Source: Paramecium sonneborni (taxonomy: Eukaryota > Ciliophora > Oligohymenophorea > Peniculida > Parameciidae). From it: a stretch of DNA of 64,000 bases. A program made the position numbers and the translations under genes. The stretch spans positions 124,001 through 188,000 of the forward strand of contig CAJJDN010000051.1 of NCBI GenBank assembly GCA_905182985.1, in the 5' to 3' direction. Below are positions 14,902 to 26,335 of this stretch, one piece after another. Position 1 is the first letter of the stretch. Each line of letters begins with the position of its first letter. A model generated the notes under the pieces. That model did no database searches. It saw only the letters and a program-made list of their open reading frames with translations, and had not been told where the DNA came from.

Positions 14902-16773
14902 TCAAATAGATTTGAGTTTAAAGTCTAATAATTCAGGTAATTTTGATTCTTCTAACTTTTTAAAATAAGGTTTTTAATCATCAAAATTCATTCCTTTAAC
15001 TAAATCAATTAAAAAGATCGCAAAAATATATTAGTTTGAAGTACCTTATTTTGATTCAATAAAGCTACCATTCCTTTAACTAGTTTATTCATAATTAAAT
15101 GACTAATTTTGATAAATAATATATCAATTACATTGCTTTTAATTTAAGAGTTACTTCTCATACTTGATCGAATTTATCCTAAATCCATTGCAATTTATTT
15201 TGCTATCATAATTAATACATTATCCACATATTATTCATCTATCATTTCATGTGTATTTAATTCTTCATGTGGACAAGTATTCTATTAAAAATGATAGTAT
15301 ATATCATACCATTTATTTAACATGTTTGTAATTTGCAACTAATTCATCAAAATCTTTTTATAAAATTTTTATTATTTCAGATCTATTCTTTGAAATAGCC
15401 CATTATCTATCAGTATTTTAACATATGTCTAACATTTCATTAATGCATTTGATAGCCTTTTTTAATAAAAATATCATGCAAATCTCAGTTTTTATTTTAG
15501 CTGACCAATTTTCTAACTATTCAATTTTACATGTTCCTTATATTATAATATTAAATTTATGTCTTAGCTCATTTAATTAATTTTGAATTTATCTAACTAC
15601 ATTTTACGAAGAATTATTATTAGTATTATTATTAGACTATTAAATTTATAAAGTTTATTATTGGGATTATTATTATGATATACTTTGTTCTTTTTCTGTT
15701 GTTTTTGCAAATATTTATGCTTATTCATTTTCTTTATTAATTTTCATATTTTCTTTGTCAGAAACATTAGTTTTTCTTTTCACTAATTCATTTGGACTGG
15801 TTGTAATATGATTTTATAAAGATTATTATGAAATATAAAAATTTTACCCTCCAGTCTCAAATTATTGCACTTAAGAATTAATTTAATAATTAGAAGCAAA
15901 ATTTGTATTTGTAGAATTTACTAGTCCTGACATTGTAGGTACTTAATCTTCATGAAACAATGTTTACCATTCTATTCTCCTTGCTTAATCTATTTATAAC
16001 ATTCCATTTAAAATATAGGCAGTATTCTCAGATAAATCTTCGACAATAGGATTGAATTATTAATTTCTATATAAATCAATAAGTTGATCTTAAGTTAAAT
16101 TTTCTGGGAATGGTAATTATCCAAAAAACATTTTATAAAATACTAATCCTAAAGAAAAGATATCACATTTATCCTCGTATTATGGTTGTTATGTTTTTAA
16201 TAATAATTCAGGAGCAGAATAAATAAAGTTTTCTAATTAAAAATATTGAAATACCTGGATCAAATAATTTTTAACTGGCAGGGGATTTACAACAAAAGAA
16301 ATTCTTTATTTTAACAATTCCATCATTAAAAAATAAGTTATTTGGATTAATATTTCTATGAATAATTTTTTCATGATTTAATGTTTTGAAACCTCTTATT
16401 AATTATGATTAAAATAATACTTAAATACATTTGACATAATTTATCTTCCTTCTGATTCAGTTAGACGACCTTTTTCATATAAATAATTTGCTAACGATCC
16501 TCCATTTAAGTGTTCATAAACTAAATATATGTTATTTGCTGATTTAAGCATTTTGATCATTCTAACAATGTATTAATCCTCTAATTTTTTCAATGCTTAG
16601 ATTTCGTTAATAATCATATCTTTTAATATTGAGTCATTTAAAAATCTATCTAATTTAATAGTTTTAACAGCGACTGCTTCTTTTGATATTAAATTTCTGC
16701 CTTTATGTATTTCTCCAAATGTTCCTTATCCTATTCCTTCAATTAATATATAATTATCTATTATTTTTGCCAT
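14902..16773 (-). CDS. Protein kinase-like protein, probable pseudokinase
   Basis: From the ATG at 16773, four introns (26, 22, 28 and 29 nt) give 589 codons ending at TGA 14902. The kinase fold fills the first 260 residues: glycine loop GIGQGTFGEIHKG, lysine strand AVAVKTIKL, hinge NIYLVYEHLNGGSL. The catalytic loop reads HRNINPNN, with Asn in place of the catalytic Asp, and the DFG position reads KNFFCC. The end of the activation segment is normal (YSAPELLL), as is DIFSLGLVFYKMFFGQLPF. The frame is intact, so this looks like a maintained but catalytically dead kinase. The C-terminal 300 residues are Q/N-rich, then helical, with no known domain. The fold resembles ULK/NEK-type kinases; the family is not certain. 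Confidence 0.8.
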
Positions 16774-16887
16774 TCAATATTCAAATTATTTATATAAATT
16801 AACAGCTACGAATTTTAATTTTATTATACTCTTTAACATATATTTTATTAAATTGAATATCTTGTTTTTAATATAAATGTCATAGGA

Positions 16888-17683
16888 TCAGAAATTATCA
16901 TAATCATAGTCATAGTCTATTGGAGGTTATTATGAGATTTAATTCATATCAATTGTATGAATAGGATTTAATTATTTTTGAATTTTCATAGCAGCCTCAT
17001 GATTTCCCATTTAAAAATAATGCCTCAAGAGTTCTTATAGCTGTTTTTATTTTTGCATGTCTTTTGCCTTAATAAATAAACAATTTATTACAATATTCTC
17101 AAATTCATGAAGATGTTAATATTCTCTTTATAGTTTTTATCTCTTTTAAAATTCTTTTTCTTCTTGTTATTCTTTTCTATTAAAAATTAAAAAAAATAAA
17201 TGTACTATTTTTCTTTTTCATCATCAAAAGTGCGCATTTCAATTTCTGCTTACTATAAATGTCCTTTAAGTTGTTCTTTCTCAAACCATACTTTGAAATT
17301 ATAAAATTTCTTTGATGGAAAAGTAGCAGTATTATAACATTCAACATATTCTTCAAAAAACTTTTTCTCTTCTTATGGTGTAATTGCTTCAATATTAAGC
17401 CTCTTGACATCTGAAAGCCACATCAAAAACTCTTCACGTTTTAAGTACATGTCTGTATTACTTTAATAATGATATTATATAACCTTATTGTACCATACTT
17501 TCCCCATTAATTTTTCTTTTATTATTTTTGTTTTTTACCCTCTTTTCTTTATTTCTTCTCCTTTTTTTTATGTTTCTCTCTCTTCTCCTTTTTATCCTTT
17601 TTGCTTGTTTTATTTGAAGATTCCTTCTATCATTATTATATTGATACATTATAATCCTTTCCTTTCTCTAAATCTCTACCCAT
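16888..17683 (-). CDS. Conserved lysine-rich protein, possibly SCI1-like
   Basis: Four introns (21, 23, 29, 24 nt) join into 233 codons. The first 50 residues are very rich in lysine (KKDKKEKREKHKKKEKK), as in nuclear proteins. The middle holds a conserved-looking block, KREEFLMWLSDVKRLN then EYVECYNTATFPSKKFYNF. A helical, glutamine-rich part follows and the end is DYDYDYDNF. The middle block recalls the plant style cell-cycle inhibitor 1 family and its eukaryotic relatives, by memory of the pattern only. Function unknown. The ATG at 17683 was chosen because only this frame splices into the conserved block; an internal ATG at 17507 is out of frame with it. Confidence 0.65.
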
Positions 17684-18046
17684 TTTAATTTTTAGATAAT
17701 ATAATTAATATTTATATCAAGATTTATATTTACAATATATACAAAATAATATTTAAAATCCAAAATTTTTATTAATATCTATTTTGGATATTAAATATTA
17801 TTGTAATAATCTAATCAATTTTTCAATTTTTATAAAGTTTAATATACATGTTAACCAAATTGAGTATTGAATTAACTTGAATCATATGATAATTTTAATA
17901 ATTAATTATATTCAAGTAATTTACAGAAATTCTATATTACATAATTACCATAACAATTATTAGATAATTTATAAAAGATATTCATATTATGTATGAATAC
18001 TTTTAATATTTCTTTTCTCATATAAACATATATGTTTACACTTTTA
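17684..18046. other. Intergenic, AT-rich
   Basis: Lies upstream of the lysine-rich gene and downstream of the Pumilio gene, both on the minus strand. No open frame or RNA gene was seen. It presumably holds the promoter of the gene ending at 16888. Confidence 0.6.
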
Positions 18047-19107
18047 TCAACCACATTGCTATTTATCTATGATTGAAGAATACCTTCCAAATTTATCACA
18101 ACTTAATTTCTCTAAATTTTTAATGATATTATCTTGAATTTTATAAATAACATCAGTAGGACCTTTTTGTAATAATATTTAAATGATATAATTTCCATAT
18201 TAGGACAAACATAATTCATCTTGTAAAACTAATAATTCTTTATAAATTTCATTTAACTTTGTTAATATATAAGATTACTTATGAAATTGAAGATAATTCC
18301 AATATCTATTAAATTAATCTACATCCATGAGAATCATTAGATAGTTTTTAAATCTACCCTAATACACCATCAATTAACCAATCAGTTTTTTATGATTTGA
18401 CCAATTCAGCAATTTTTTAAATTACATGATTCCCATTAGTATCAATTACTAAATTCCTAATCTAAGATTAAATAATTTTGAATATTTATTCAAACTTATA
18501 AGTGTTATAAGATAATTCTAACAATTTTTAAGCTACTCTACATCCATAAGTATTGTAACTTAAAATTAAAATTTATTTAGATAAATGTTCAAAAATCAAT
18601 TCTCTTTATAATTGATTACCTTGTTCTAAAATTCTTTAAACAACGTAATTTCCAAATATATCATTAGCAAGTGATGTAATTCCAGGTAACAATTTTTAAA
18701 ATATAAATTATCTTTATTCTTCATTTCCTTTTTCAAATAGACTTTGTATTTTTCTGCTATTGGTTTAATCTTTACATTTAAGAATCTATTTATTAAATTT
18801 ATACATACTAAATCTCCATCTAAATATAAGTCATCATCTAAACTAAATGGCTATATTGTCCAACAATCTAATTTGAATTCTATAATAGGACTTTAAATCT
18901 TTTTGATTGAATATCTATTAATATGAGTACTATTACTAAGAGTATTGTAATCTTTTGATTTAAGGTGAATAAGTTCTATTTGTATTTGATATTGTTTAGG
19001 AAGGTGACAATGATCTTTCTTCATCACTTTCTAAAGCTGAGAAAATAAAGATTTTTAGTACCATTTAAAATAGAATCTATGATTTCTTAATCATTTTCAG
19101 GATCCAT
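18047..19107 (-). CDS. Pumilio/PUF-family RNA-binding protein
   Basis: PUF proteins bind specific 3' UTR sites and repress or localise mRNAs. From 19107 the N-terminal 60 residues are serine-rich. Pumilio repeats then follow, each with the recognition-helix pattern: DIFGNYVVQRILEQG, YNTYGCRVAQKLLEL, DTNGNHVIQKIAEL, NDSHGCRLIQQILE, LSQYGNYIIQILLQKG and CDKFGRYSS. Introns near 19040-19064 (25 nt) and 18260-18281 (22 nt) are clear; at least one more intron in the N-terminal third, near 18870-19010, was not resolved. The stop at 18047 follows the last repeat at once. About six or seven repeats are visible where eight is usual. Confidence 0.85.
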
Positions 19108-19283
19108 TGAATTATTTATTAATTATAATTTTACAATTTATTTAATATTGTAATATCTTTAATTAGTTAAAGAATAGGAATACAGATATTATTTCTCTTA
19201 TTGGTAATATCTAATTACAGAATTACAATTTTAACTCTATTACATAATTTATTTTTATATAAATAAATTAAATATAAACATAA

Positions 19284-20073
19284 ATGGCTACACAACCATT
19301 ATTAGAGACATTGCCAAAGGATTTCCATAAAATGCCACCAAATTATGATTTCTCACATAGAGGTATTTTAATATGTTATAAAATAAGGAATTAATTGGAA
19401 AGATTATGAAAAAGATTTTGTGTTAAGAACTGATGCAGTTTGGGAAAAGGATTAATTGAAAGATTGGTTTAGATTATATACAAAAGTATCATTAATATAA
19501 ATGAATAGTGTTTCTATTTTGATACTACAGCTAACAAATATTCGTTAATGGAACCTGATGATGTTTACACAATTTTATTTGAAGGATGTAAGATATTATT
19601 TAATCAATAATAGGGGCATTGGAAGATTGTCTATTTCCATTCAGAGGTACAACACCAACAGGTAGAACAAATTGTTTTTAAGTTGGATTACCTCCAAAAT
19701 AGAAAGTTTATGTTCCTTATCCTACTTATTAATCATAATAAGATTATTTTACATTATGTGCTCTTAGATTTTAGAAATGGTTTGATTGTGATTAAGCTGA
19801 ACATTTTAAAATGGATAAGACAGAAGCTGATTATTTGAAAAGAGCCAAAGTCTATCCATGTTATGCAATGTTTTATGAAGCTGCTTATGCATGCACAGTA
19901 TACATATTAATTTAATATTTTAGGATGATATGTTTGACTTTTTAATGGAATTAGCTTATACTAGAAGATCTAATAGAACATTTGAATACAATCACTTCTA
20001 GCATGAAATGCGTAGACCACCAACTGTTTATGATTCTCCTAAAAATGCTGAGAGAATCAAAAAAACATATTGA
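19284..20073 (+). CDS. CHCH-type mitochondrial protein
   Basis: Four introns (25, 23, 26, 26 nt) give 229 residues. The C-terminal half carries two cysteine pairs: C-X9-C (CALRFQKWFDC) and, 28 residues on, C-X10-C (CYAMFYEAAYAC). Twin CX9C proteins are oxidised in the mitochondrial intermembrane space by Mia40, and several are respiratory complex I or IV subunits. The second pair has one extra residue, so the assignment to that family is an inference. No presequence is obvious, as expected for Mia40 substrates. NDUFA8-like is a possibility I could not confirm. Divergent from the Pumilio gene (176 bp between starts). Confidence 0.65.
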
Positions 20074-20129
20074 AATATTATCATAGTAAATATAATATTA
20101 TTATTATCTATAATGCAAGTATAAACACA

Positions 20130-20886
20130 TCAAAATTCACTATTAAATTGAATATTATATAATTGATTGTGTAACATTTTCATTGCCATTCCTAATTGCA
20201 TTTTCTACTATTATTAGGTTTATGATTATGTTTCAATTTCTTATGACGTCTCAACTGCTTTTGAAAAATCAATTCTCTCTGCTTTCTTAATAGATTCATA
20301 TTCCTTTGAAATTGGATGATTGCTACTATAATATGATTGGTTCTACATTAAATAATTATAATTATACTGTCAATACAGCTTTCTTTTCTGAACTTAAGTG
20401 AGAATATGGATTATTCAATAACATATTCTTTTCTTATTTTAATTTTCTTGCTTTTTCCTGTCTTTGAATAAATGAATCCATTCCTTTTGTGTTCTTAATG
20501 TCTACTTCAGGTATTTATGGAGATGGTCCCAATTAAGGTTAAAATGAACATTTCTCTAAACTCTTATCTTTAGCGCCATCCCTTTTTTCATTAATCTTTT
20601 ATTTCCTATCATCTAACCATTTTAATTGTCTTTCATAAAAAGGTTTATCATTTTATAGTTCTTATTACAATAATATTTAATCTTACAGATCTAATTTATT
20701 AAAGAAGGCTTAAAAGTACATTCCGGATCTAATTCCTCTTCTTTTATTTTCTTTTCCTCAATTTTTTTCTTTATTTCTTCTTTTTTACATGAACCCTATA
20801 TAAAATATTAAGTATACTCTTTCTAATAAAGATTCCCAAATAGGCTTTTTTGGAGAATCTTCTTCTGTTTTTGCTATGCTTTTCAT
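20130..20886 (-). CDS. Hypothetical charged protein with repeated CxF-P motif
   Basis: Three introns (22, 26, 25 nt) give 227 residues. The N-terminal half is lysine/glutamate rich. Two short similar motifs stand out, ECTFKPSL and KCSFQPQL, separated by about 50 residues; such motifs recur in ciliate flagellar and centrosomal proteins. The C-terminal third is Q/M-rich. No enzymatic domain. The stop is only 57 bp from the stop of the convergent CHCH gene. Confidence 0.6.
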
Positions 20887-20924
20887 TATTAAATTTCAAT
20901 AATTATTATACAATAATTTTTAAT

Positions 20925-21398
20925 ATGGATCTCTAATATTAAGAATAATTAAATATTAAAAGAACTCTAGAATATTGGATTCCTGGAGCTACATTTGAAT
21001 AAATGAAATAGAAATTAAATTAAAAGCCTATATCTTAATTCAAAAAGGATGATTTTTTAAATGAAATCAAATTCGGAAAAGCCAATATATATTAACAAGA
21101 CGATAAATATTTATCAGAAACTGAAAAAGCTTATTTAATTGCATACAACCCAGAAAAAAGAGTAAGAAGCGATTATGAATGTATGTTTATGAGCAATGAT
21201 GAAAAAACATCTGATAGAGAAGAATAAACTAATTAAAAATGTGAAAACCCTAATTGTCCAGGAACAGACACCAAATGGATTGAATGCAGTGAAAAAAAAT
21301 GTTGGTATCATTAAAGTTGCGCAGGAATACCTCTTAATAAAACACAAGAAGAAATTGACTAGATGGATTGGAAATGCAAAAAATGTAGAAAAAGGTGA
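20925..21398 (+). CDS. Small PHD-finger protein
   Basis: An intronless frame of 157 residues. The C-terminal 50 residues form a C4-H-C3 zinc finger: CENPNC, WIECSEKKC, WYHQSC, WKCKKC. The tryptophan before IEC matches PHD fingers that read histone H3 tails; that function is an inference. The N-terminal 100 residues are polar with no known domain. It is divergent from the hypothetical at 20130 (38 bp between start codons), so the two share a very short promoter region. Confidence 0.8.
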
Positions 21399-21432
21399 TG
21401 AAATTAAATAATATTTATATATATTTTTATCA

Positions 21433-21997
21433 ATGTCTTAATAATTAGAAGATTTTCTAGGATGTCTATAGGTTATAGCTAACATTTATAAATCTTAAGA
21501 ATAAGCCTGTATTCTAGTTTTTAGATCAATGTCACCAAATTAAAAACAATCATTTATAAAATGAAAAAGAAAAATTTTAGAGAGTATAGTTTATTTTTTA
21601 TTTATAAGCATATAGTTATTTATAAACTTCTAATTCAATCCTAGAATTGACTATTTAATTAAAAATTATAACAAAATCAGAGGAAAAATTATAATAAACA
21701 ATAAACTCTTTTTATTTTTTAGATTCTAATTTTAAAAATTCATTAAGAGGTGTAATTGAAGAGGGAAGCAATAGCATTTAAACAAAAATTAGAGGTTGTA
21801 CAAGAGTAATTTAAGAAGTTGCTCCTGAAAAAGCTATTATTCCCATAATGTTGTTTAGTAAATTTAATATCGGGAACTTTTCAAATTTAAAATAAATTAA
21901 TTACTTAAAAATCAACATTCATAAAATAAATAAAGTTTATTCATTTTTAAAGTACTTAATTTACGAAATTTTAATTAAAATTCGAAAAACTTTTTGA
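21433..21997 (+). CDS. Hypothetical protein
   Basis: Unrecognised. Removing a 28-nt intron (near 21472-21499) joins two frames into 178 residues without TGA: MSQQLEDFLGCLQ, then NKPVFQFLDQCHQIKNNH, FYLQAYSYLQTSN, SLRGVIEEGSNS, and a lysine/isoleucine-rich end. The N-terminal two thirds look helical. It starts 35 bp after the PHD stop on the same strand. Its last 256 bases are repeated at 22971-23226 by the assembly duplication. Confidence 0.45.
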
Positions 21998-22969
21998 TTT
22001 TTTAATACTCTTATCATGTTTTTATATTGAAGGATTACTTTAAAAAGAATTCAAAATGGAAAATAAATTTAATCTCTATTAAATATTATTCCATACTCAG
22101 CAAATTCCTTTGTCGAAATTTTTTTATCAATAGCTAAAGTTATGCTAAATCATTATTTGGTTCAACAATAATATGCAAATCTAGTCTTTCTTTTGTTTCC
22201 TAAGATTCTATTTTACAGTTATAAACCATTAATGTTTAAATGTATTTTTCAATTGTAATTGTTTATGCAAGTAATTAATTCAATAAATCTCACTAACTAA
22301 TTCTAAATAAAAATTTAAATCGCTTATTTTCTGTATTCATATGTTAAAATAATTATTTTTATTATGTTATCAGTTTTAGATCTAAAAATTATTTAATTTT
22401 ATCCTTTATTTCATAAAATGTTATTTAATAAAGTAATTATCCTAAATTTAGCAAGTCAAGAGATATGCTTTTGTTATTATTCTTCAAATATTTTGGAAAT
22501 AAAATGATAATTTATAAAAAGGCACCTGACATATTAATATAGATTGATTTAAAGTTAATATTTCCATGGTATATTCCTGAATTTTTATATTTTAGAAAAT
22601 TTTAAAGAATTAAATAGATTATACATACTAATGAGGCTACTCTAAATTAAAAATCATGTAAAAGCAAAGATTCTAATAATTAAAATTTTGAATATTTCAT
22701 AAATAAAAAGTACATGTATTTTTCTTCATAAATTTTAACAATATTTGTTTATTCACTACTGAGATTATTATTCATTATAATAATACTATTATAAAATTGT
22801 TCTTTATCTAATTTAGTTATAATTTATCTCTTGTCGATTTACAAAATACAATTCAACTCTTGATTCTATTTGATAATAAATTTCTTACATTACAATTTTA
22901 AACTATAAGAAGAAAGCCTCTTTATTCGATTAATTTATCTTTATTGAAAAAATTCTCACTCACAGAATC
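21742..22969. repeat. Duplicated segment 1, first copy (1,228 bp)
   Basis: Matches 22971-24198 base for base wherever compared, at a constant offset of 1,229. A single N at 22970 separates the copies. It reads like two contig ends that overlap but were not merged. Confidence 0.9.
22014..22969 (-). pseudogene. Truncated assembly copy of the kinase-like relic
   Basis: Same sequence as 23243-24198, cut at the N at 22970. Its in-frame TGA is at 22290-22292. Probably not a separate gene but part of the contig-overlap duplication. Confidence 0.5.
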
Positions 22970-22970
22970 N

Positions 22971-24198
22971 ATTAAGAGGTGTAATTGAAGAGGGAAGCAA
23001 TAGCATTTAAACAAAAATTAGAGGTTGTACAAGAGTAATTTAAGAAGTTGCTCCTGAAAAAGCTATTATTCCCATAATGTTGTTTAGTAAATTTAATATC
23101 GGGAACTTTTCAAATTTAAAATAAATTAATTACTTAAAAATCAACATTCATAAAATAAATAAAGTTTATTCATTTTTAAAGTACTTAATTTACGAAATTT
23201 TAATTAAAATTCGAAAAACTTTTTGATTTTTTAATACTCTTATCATGTTTTTATATTGAAGGATTACTTTAAAAAGAATTCAAAATGGAAAATAAATTTA
23301 ATCTCTATTAAATATTATTCCATACTCAGCAAATTCCTTTGTCGAAATTTTTTTATCAATAGCTAAAGTTATGCTAAATCATTATTTGGTTCAACAATAA
23401 TATGCAAATCTAGTCTTTCTTTTGTTTCCTAAGATTCTATTTTACAGTTATAAACCATTAATGTTTAAATGTATTTTTCAATTGTAATTGTTTATGCAAG
23501 TAATTAATTCAATAAATCTCACTAACTAATTCTAAATAAAAATTTAAATCGCTTATTTTCTGTATTCATATGTTAAAATAATTATTTTTATTATGTTATC
23601 AGTTTTAGATCTAAAAATTATTTAATTTTATCCTTTATTTCATAAAATGTTATTTAATAAAGTAATTATCCTAAATTTAGCAAGTCAAGAGATATGCTTT
23701 TGTTATTATTCTTCAAATATTTTGGAAATAAAATGATAATTTATAAAAAGGCACCTGACATATTAATATAGATTGATTTAAAGTTAATATTTCCATGGTA
23801 TATTCCTGAATTTTTATATTTTAGAAAATTTTAAAGAATTAAATAGATTATACATACTAATGAGGCTACTCTAAATTAAAAATCATGTAAAAGCAAAGAT
23901 TCTAATAATTAAAATTTTGAATATTTCATAAATAAAAAGTACATGTATTTTTCTTCATAAATTTTAACAATATTTGTTTATTCACTACTGAGATTATTAT
24001 TCATTATAATAATACTATTATAAAATTGTTCTTTATCTAATTTAGTTATAATTTATCTCTTGTCGATTTACAAAATACAATTCAACTCTTGATTCTATTT
24101 GATAATAAATTTCTTACATTACAATTTTAAACTATAAGAAGAAAGCCTCTTTATTCGATTAATTTATCTTTATTGAAAAAATTCTCACTCACAGAATC
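22971..24198. repeat. Duplicated segment 1, second copy (1,228 bp)
   Basis: Second copy of 21742-22969. Sequence after 24198 is unique and continues the kinase-like relic, so this copy is the one in the right context on its right side. Bases 22971-23226 repeat the 3' end of the gene at 21433. Confidence 0.9.
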
Positions 24199-24240
24199 TT
24201 TTTATCATTGCTTGTATTTTTAAAAACTAATTAGAATTAC
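23243..24240 (-). pseudogene. Degenerate protein-kinase-like relic
   Basis: On the minus strand, after removal of candidate 28-nt and 36-nt introns, the frame shows kinase-like landmarks: a catalytic-loop remnant YHGNINFKSIYIN (HGN for HRD), then SLDLLNLGQLLYQITFYE in the place of the DxWSLGcilYel helix, and after an in-frame TGA at 23519-23521 a C-lobe-like DLLNQLLAQTITIEKYI. No DFG, no glycine loop and no certain start were found. The in-frame TGA and missing motifs point to decay. The N-terminal part between 24200 and 24330 is unclear. An intact divergent gene with an unseen intron is possible but less likely. Confidence 0.45.
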
Positions 24241-24746
24241 TGATTATTAAGTATTCCTCACTTTTTTTTTTGTAATATAATTATGTAAAAACCTTGTTTT
24301 TTTTATTTTAATTTTGTTTATCTCATTTCATAATAACACTTACATAATAGAATATATTTATTTTCAAAAAAAATATGGAATTTAATCCAAAATGAATTAG
24401 TTATTATACTAAGTCTTTATTTTATGAATATAAAGAAAGAATAATTTTTGAAATACTTCCTTGTCTTATAATTTTTTTATAATCTAACCTACAATTATGT
24501 AAAATAAGGTCTTGATTTCATTCATTTTCAACTCATACAATCTAAGGATGATATTAAATATATTCCATTTAATATTTTATAAATTCTGAAATGTTATGTC
24601 ATTTAAACAAATGATCTGATTTCTATTTTATCATAATTTATGTAAAGTATCATTTAAACATAAATTAATAGGTTCATATCAAGAAAAAATAATACATTTC
24701 ATATATCTTTATAACATAAGTTATTCAATTATATCAATATATTTAT

Positions 24747-25190
24747 TCAACGCTTGACTATATAATTTTGATGTTATCTATTTGCTCCTTCACAAATCAA
24801 ATATTAATAGTATTCATGGTGTTTTAATAATGCAGATTTATCAAAGGTGTATCTCCTCTTAAAGTTAAGATTCAATATTTGCTCCTTTTTATAAAAACAA
24901 TTAAAAACTATTTATTAATCCACAATTAACTGTATAATACAATAGAGTTCTAGCCATCTATTTAAATATATTTTATTTTATACTGAATCTGTGATTTCTA
25001 CATTTTGTGATTTTTCAACAAAATATTGAACAATTTCAACACTTGTTTGTGAAATTGCAAAATGTATTAATTTCATTTCTAATTGCCATACTCTTATTCA
25101 GGTGAAGGATTAAAATTCTTTAACAGTTAGATTCTTCTTTTAATACAAAAAATCTATACATCCTTTAATTGCTTATATTATTTATTTAAT
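24747..25190 (-). pseudogene. Frameshifted ankyrin-repeat fragment
   Basis: The minus strand shows parts of ankyrin repeats: HFAISQTSVEIVQYFVEKS, LLYYTVNCGLINSFQLFLQK, GANIES, RGDTPL and KSALLKHHEYYQYLICEGAN. A 26-nt intron near 24957-24982 is plausible. RGDTPL and the repeat after it lie in frames different from GANIES, with no GT...AG to explain the shifts, so at least two frameshifts are present. The last frame ends with TGA at 24747. No start was found. Sequencing errors cannot be excluded. Confidence 0.5.
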
Positions 25191-25317
25191 ATTATTGATT
25201 TATAAAAATTAATTTATTTTTGCAAGTTATTTCATTTGATTATGTCAAAAATAATAACTTGGAAGAATCTTATATTAAATAATAAATAATAGATATAAAA
25301 TATTAAGTAAATTAAGG

Positions 25318-25689
25318 TCATCTATTATAAAATAATCCACCATAATTTCTTGAATATCCATTTAATGTACTTTTATTATGATAATCATTTAATATATATT
25401 CTTTCTTCTTTAAGCCAGATTATGTTTATATTTTTGGTTAACAATTCTTTAGTAAACCTAATTCCTTTAGCTTAAATAAGTTCTCTTTTAGATGTTAATT
25501 AGTCAAAACTACATCAGCTTCTTTGACAATTGACTCTATAACAGGATTTTTCTAAGGTCTCTAACCATAACGACTCGTCTATAAATTGTATAATGATTCC
25601 TTTAGTTTTTATGTGGCAACTTGATTCTCATATAATGATTAAGATCTAGCTTTTTTCTGGCTCAACTTTGGCAATTTTTCAGACATCAT
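25318..25689 (-). CDS. Small basic hypothetical protein
   Basis: An intronless frame of 123 residues from ATG 25689 (a second ATG follows at once) to TGA 25318. Rich in K, Q, N and S; pieces such as PVIESIVKEADVVLTNQHLK suggest a helix. Short basic proteins like this are often cilia-associated in ciliates, but I do not recognise it. The frame stays open over its full length, which is more than twice what chance gives here. Confidence 0.5.
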
Positions 25690-26080
25690 TATTTTATTTA
25701 TATTATTAAATTTTATATTTCATACAATCATTTAAAAATGAGCTTAATATCTAACAATTATATTGCTTAACAATTTTAAACTATTTCTTTCTATTACATT
25801 ATTATTAAATTTTCTTTTATGGAGAAATTCATAAATTTTTAAATTATTGACAATTTTTTAATCTCAATTTCTATAGCTAACAGTATAAATATAAAGTAAA
25901 TTTCACTTTATGTTTGAGTTTGAACATTAAAATTTTAAATATATAAAATTCTAGAAGTGAATATTTTTAATAATGCCGTGTTGAGTTTTATATGACAAAA
26001 ATTTAACTATCTTAATAATAAAGTAATTTACGTCTATTGAAATTTAGTGAAATATCAAAAAATTAATATTTTTAAATAAT
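25690..26080. other. Intergenic, AT-rich
   Basis: Between the starts of two small divergent genes. No open frame or RNA gene seen. Contains the left boundary of duplicated segment 2 at 26012. Confidence 0.55.
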
Positions 26081-26332
26081 ATGACAGAAGAATTGAATTC
26101 AAGTTTAGATTCATTGGAATTAGAAATTTATCATCGACCTAATCCAAAAATTCAATCGATTATAAACTATCTAAGGAAAATTGAATTAAAATTTTGCACT
26201 GATCCTCGAAAGAAATAAGACGAGTATAAATCAAGTAACTTCACTACTCCAAATGAAGATTTTAACATTAAACAAAATAAATTCTTTTTAAGAAAAAAAA
26301 TAAATAAAAAAATAGATTGTCCTGTTATTTGA
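26081..26332 (+). CDS. Small orphan protein
   Basis: Intronless frame of 83 residues: MTEELNSSLDSLELEIY at the start, YLRKIELKFCTDPRKKQDEY in the middle and a very lysine-rich end before TGA. Not recognised. It is repeated exactly at 27759-28010 by the assembly duplication. The stop of the decayed kinase frame on the other strand lies three bases beyond. Confidence 0.4.
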
Positions 26333-26335
26333 ACA

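Noticed and set aside
22290..22292. In-frame TGA as selenocysteine or programmed readthrough
   Set aside because: The surrounding kinase motifs are already degenerate and no conserved context was seen. Decay is the simpler reading.
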